Assembly (NCBI RefSeq): GCF_030758315.1
Contig: NZ_CP132336.1
Span: forward strand, 3,439,001-3,503,000
DNA from: Pararhizobium sp. IMCC3301
GTDB lineage: Bacteria > Pseudomonadota > Alphaproteobacteria > Rhizobiales > GCA-2746425
Length of the DNA stretch: 64,000 bases
Reading direction: 5' to 3'
Position 1 is the first letter of the stretch, and each line of letters starts with the position of its first letter. A program made the translations under genes and the position numbers. This document shows positions 62,445-64,000 of this stretch, in pieces. The notes under the pieces are model-generated. The model did no database searches and was not told the origin of the DNA. It saw only the letters and a list, made by a program, of their open reading frames with translations.

Positions 62445-63377
62445 ATGAAACTCTTCAGGACGACAGCCGCCAGCCTGCTTGTGCTCGGCGCTCTATCCAC
62501 GGCCGCCCAGGCGGATTGCAGCACAGTGACCTTCTCGGATGTGGGCTGGACCGACATCACCGCGACCACCGCAACCACCGCCGTTTTGCTGGAAGCACTG
62601 GGCTATGAGGCAGATATCAAGGTTCTGTCCGTTCCGGTCACCTACAAATCCATGGAGCGCGGCGATATCGACGTTTTCCTCGGCAACTGGATGCCGACCA
62701 TGGAGGCGGATATTGCGCCTTACCGCGAGGCCGGCACTGTCGATACGGTTCGGGAAAACCTTGAGGGCGCTAAATATACTCTGGCGACAAATGCTGCCGG
62801 CGCCAAGCTTGGCATCACCGATTTCGCCAGCATCGCCAAAAATATAGATGCTCTGGAGGGCAAGATTTACGGCATCGAGCCGGGCAATGACGGCAACCGG
62901 CTGATCATTGACATGATTGAAGCAGATGCCTTTGGTCTGAAAGGTTTTGAGGTCGCTGAATCATCCGAGCAGGGCATGCTTGCCCAGGTCGGCCGCGCCG
63001 ACAAACGCGACGAGCCGGTGGTCTTCCTCGGCTGGGAGCCGCATCCGATGAATGCCAATTTCGATATGACCTATCTGCAGGGCGGCGATGATTATTTCGG
63101 TCCAGATTTGGGCGGCGCTACGGTCTACACTAACACCCGCGCTGGATATGCGTCCGAGTGCCCGAATGTCGGCCAGCTTCTGAAAAATCTGAAATTCACC
63201 CTCGCCATGGAAAATGAGATCATGGGTGCTATTCTGAATGATGGCGAGGACCCCCAGGACGCGGCAACTGCCTGGCTGAAAGCCAATACGGATGTTCTGG
63301 CCGGCTGGCTGAATGACGTGACAACTGAAGATGGCGGCGACGCTCTGGCCGCCGTGACGAAACAACTCGGTCTGTAA
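62445..63377 (+). CDS. choX: Choline ABC transporter substrate-binding protein
   Basis: 310 residues from ATG 62445, with signal peptide (RTTAASLLVLGALSTAAQAD). The aromatic cage residues that bind the quaternary ammonium group are visible in SDVGWTDI, FLGNWMP and FLGWEPHP. First of the choXWV transport genes, in front of choW, and divergent from betI. Confidence 0.94.
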   Translation: MKLFRTTAASLLVLGALSTAAQADCSTVTFSDVGWTDITATTATTAVLLEALGYEADIKVLSVPVTYKSMERGDIDVFLGNWMPTMEADIAPYREAGTVDTVRENLEGAKYTLATNAAGAKLGITDFASIAKNIDALEGKIYGIEPGNDGNRLIIDMIEADAFGLKGFEVAESSEQGMLAQVGRADKRDEPVVFLGWEPHPMNANFDMTYLQGGDDYFGPDLGGATVYTNTRAGYASECPNVGQLLKNLKFTLAMENEIMGAILNDGEDPQDAATAWLKANTDVLAGWLNDVTTEDGGDALAAVTKQLGL

Positions 63378-63389
63378 AAGATGTAAAAT

Positions 63390-63445
63390 CCGGCCAGCGG
63401 GGCCGGCATTGCAAACATCTCCCGGCCTGCGTTGCAGATCGGGAG
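63390..63445 (+). promoter_or_regulatory. Two hairpins between choX and choW
   Basis: CCGGCC-N5-GGCCGG at 63390-63406 and CTCCCG...CGGGAG at 63419-63445, the latter with inner CTGC-GTT-GCAG pairing. They follow the binding-protein gene without a T-run, as with many binding-protein operons, and probably stabilise its message relative to the permease. Confidence 0.7.
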
Positions 63446-63505
63446 GTGGCAGATGCGGAGATGAAAAAATGGGGCAACATTCATCATGGGCGGGCTTGAG
63501 CAACA

Positions 63506-64000
63506 ATGGAATGGCTGACAGCGAATAAAATTCCGGTCGGCAAGTCGGCACAGTCAGTATTCGACTGGCTTCAGGCCAATGCTGCCTGGTTCTTCGACGG
63601 TCTGGCACTCGGTCTGGAAACCCTGATTGATGGCATACTCTGGGTATTGCAGACACCGCACCCGCTTTTCATCATTGCCTTTTTTGTTGGGCTGACCTGG
63701 TATCTGCAGCGTTCGTGGAAAACCTGCCTGCTTATTCTGCTGGGGTTTCTGTTCATTCTCAATCAGGATTACTGGGAAGAAACCACGGAAAGCCTCACTC
63801 TGGTTCTGTCGGCTTGTATGGTCTGCATGGCCGTCGGAGTTCCGATTGGTATCGCAGCAGCCCATCGGCCGGCGCTTTACCGCTTCATGCGTCCGGTTCT
63901 GGATCTGATGCAGACGCTGCCGACATTCGTTTATCTGATCCCGGCCATCGTGTTTTTCGGCATCGGCATGGTGCCGGGCTTGATGGCCACTGTCATTTTC
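63506..64000 (+). CDS. choW: Choline ABC transporter permease (3' truncated)
   Basis: 165 codons from ATG 63506 (MEWLTANKIPVG) up to the window edge, in frame and open. Several membrane helices and VCMAVGVPIGIAAAHRPALY, typical of ProW/ChoW, are seen; LDLMQTLPTFVYLIPAIVFF is the family's permease signature. The gene continues outside the window; choV should follow. Confidence 0.93.
   Translation, partial: MEWLTANKIPVGKSAQSVFDWLQANAAWFFDGLALGLETLIDGILWVLQTPHPLFIIAFFVGLTWYLQRSWKTCLLILLGFLFILNQDYWEETTESLTLVLSACMVCMAVGVPIGIAAAHRPALYRFMRPVLDLMQTLPTFVYLIPAIVFFGIGMVPGLMATVIF

Overview
The window looks like a chromosomal segment of a metabolically versatile alphaproteobacterium, most likely a Hyphomicrobiales (Rhizobiales) relative, possibly marine or salt-exposed. 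This is an inference. It rests on the betI-betB-betA genes divergent from choX-choW, two tripartite tricarboxylate transporters (TTT, TctABC), the HWE-type bacteriophytochrome kinase, a DUF1127 protein, and frequent ATGA and GTGA stop-start overlaps. No rRNA, tRNA or CRISPR array was seen.

Layout. (1) 1-3.7 kb: end of a dipeptide-type ABC ATPase, a 2-hydroxyacid dehydrogenase, a DUF475/TerC-like membrane protein and a GntR regulator. (2) 3.8-9.7 kb: a divergent sugar-acid operon (IlvD/Edd dehydratase, RraA-like protein, 2,5-dioxovalerate dehydrogenase, KdgD-type dehydratase, HpaI-type aldolase) behind a perfect 18-bp palindrome. It reads as a non-phosphorylative Weimberg-like route to 2-oxoglutarate. 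(3) 9.8-16.2 kb: TctABC with a GntR regulator, divergent from a cytoplasmic sulfatase and a 3-hydroxyisobutyrate/threonate-type dehydrogenase. (4) 16.2-22 kb: an accessory island with a broken kdgD fragment, integrase and IS630 remnants, a duplicated 164-bp element, a solitary 1177-residue SF1 helicase and a ParD/ParE toxin-antitoxin pair. (5) 22-28.6 kb: enolase-superfamily enzyme plus TctABC, divergent from a TrmB-type regulator and a carboxymuconate-cycloisomerase-like lyase. (6) 28.6-31.7 kb: heme oxygenase and bacteriophytochrome hybrid kinase. (7) 32-34.9 kb: succinate-semialdehyde dehydrogenase and an MscS channel. (8) 35-43.2 kb: Opp-type ABC transporter divergent from a second sulfatase. 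(9) 43.3-50.8 kb: DUF296 protein, acyl-CoA synthetase and thiolase, probably one former operon now split by about 3.8 kb carrying an IS630 scar, DUF1127, GreA/Rnk-like, zinc-ribbon and MscS genes. (10) 50.9-52.3 kb: a complete IS5-type element with CTAG target duplication. (11) 52.3-58.6 kb: DMT transporter, PhnD-like protein, exported unknown, and a LysR-DoxX-VOC-glutathionyl-hydroquinone reductase group. (12) 58.6-64 kb: choline-to-betaine genes and the choline ABC importer, with a 26-bp BetI-type operator.

The general theme is a series of import-and-catabolise modules, each with its own transporter, enzymes and often a regulator with a visible operator, separated by scars of mobile DNA. 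The best candidates for undescribed biology are the solitary helicase in the island, the paired arrangement of leaderless sulfatases beside importers, the enolase/lyase/TTT module with its 13-bp tandem repeats, and the DUF296-acyl-CoA synthetase-thiolase set.
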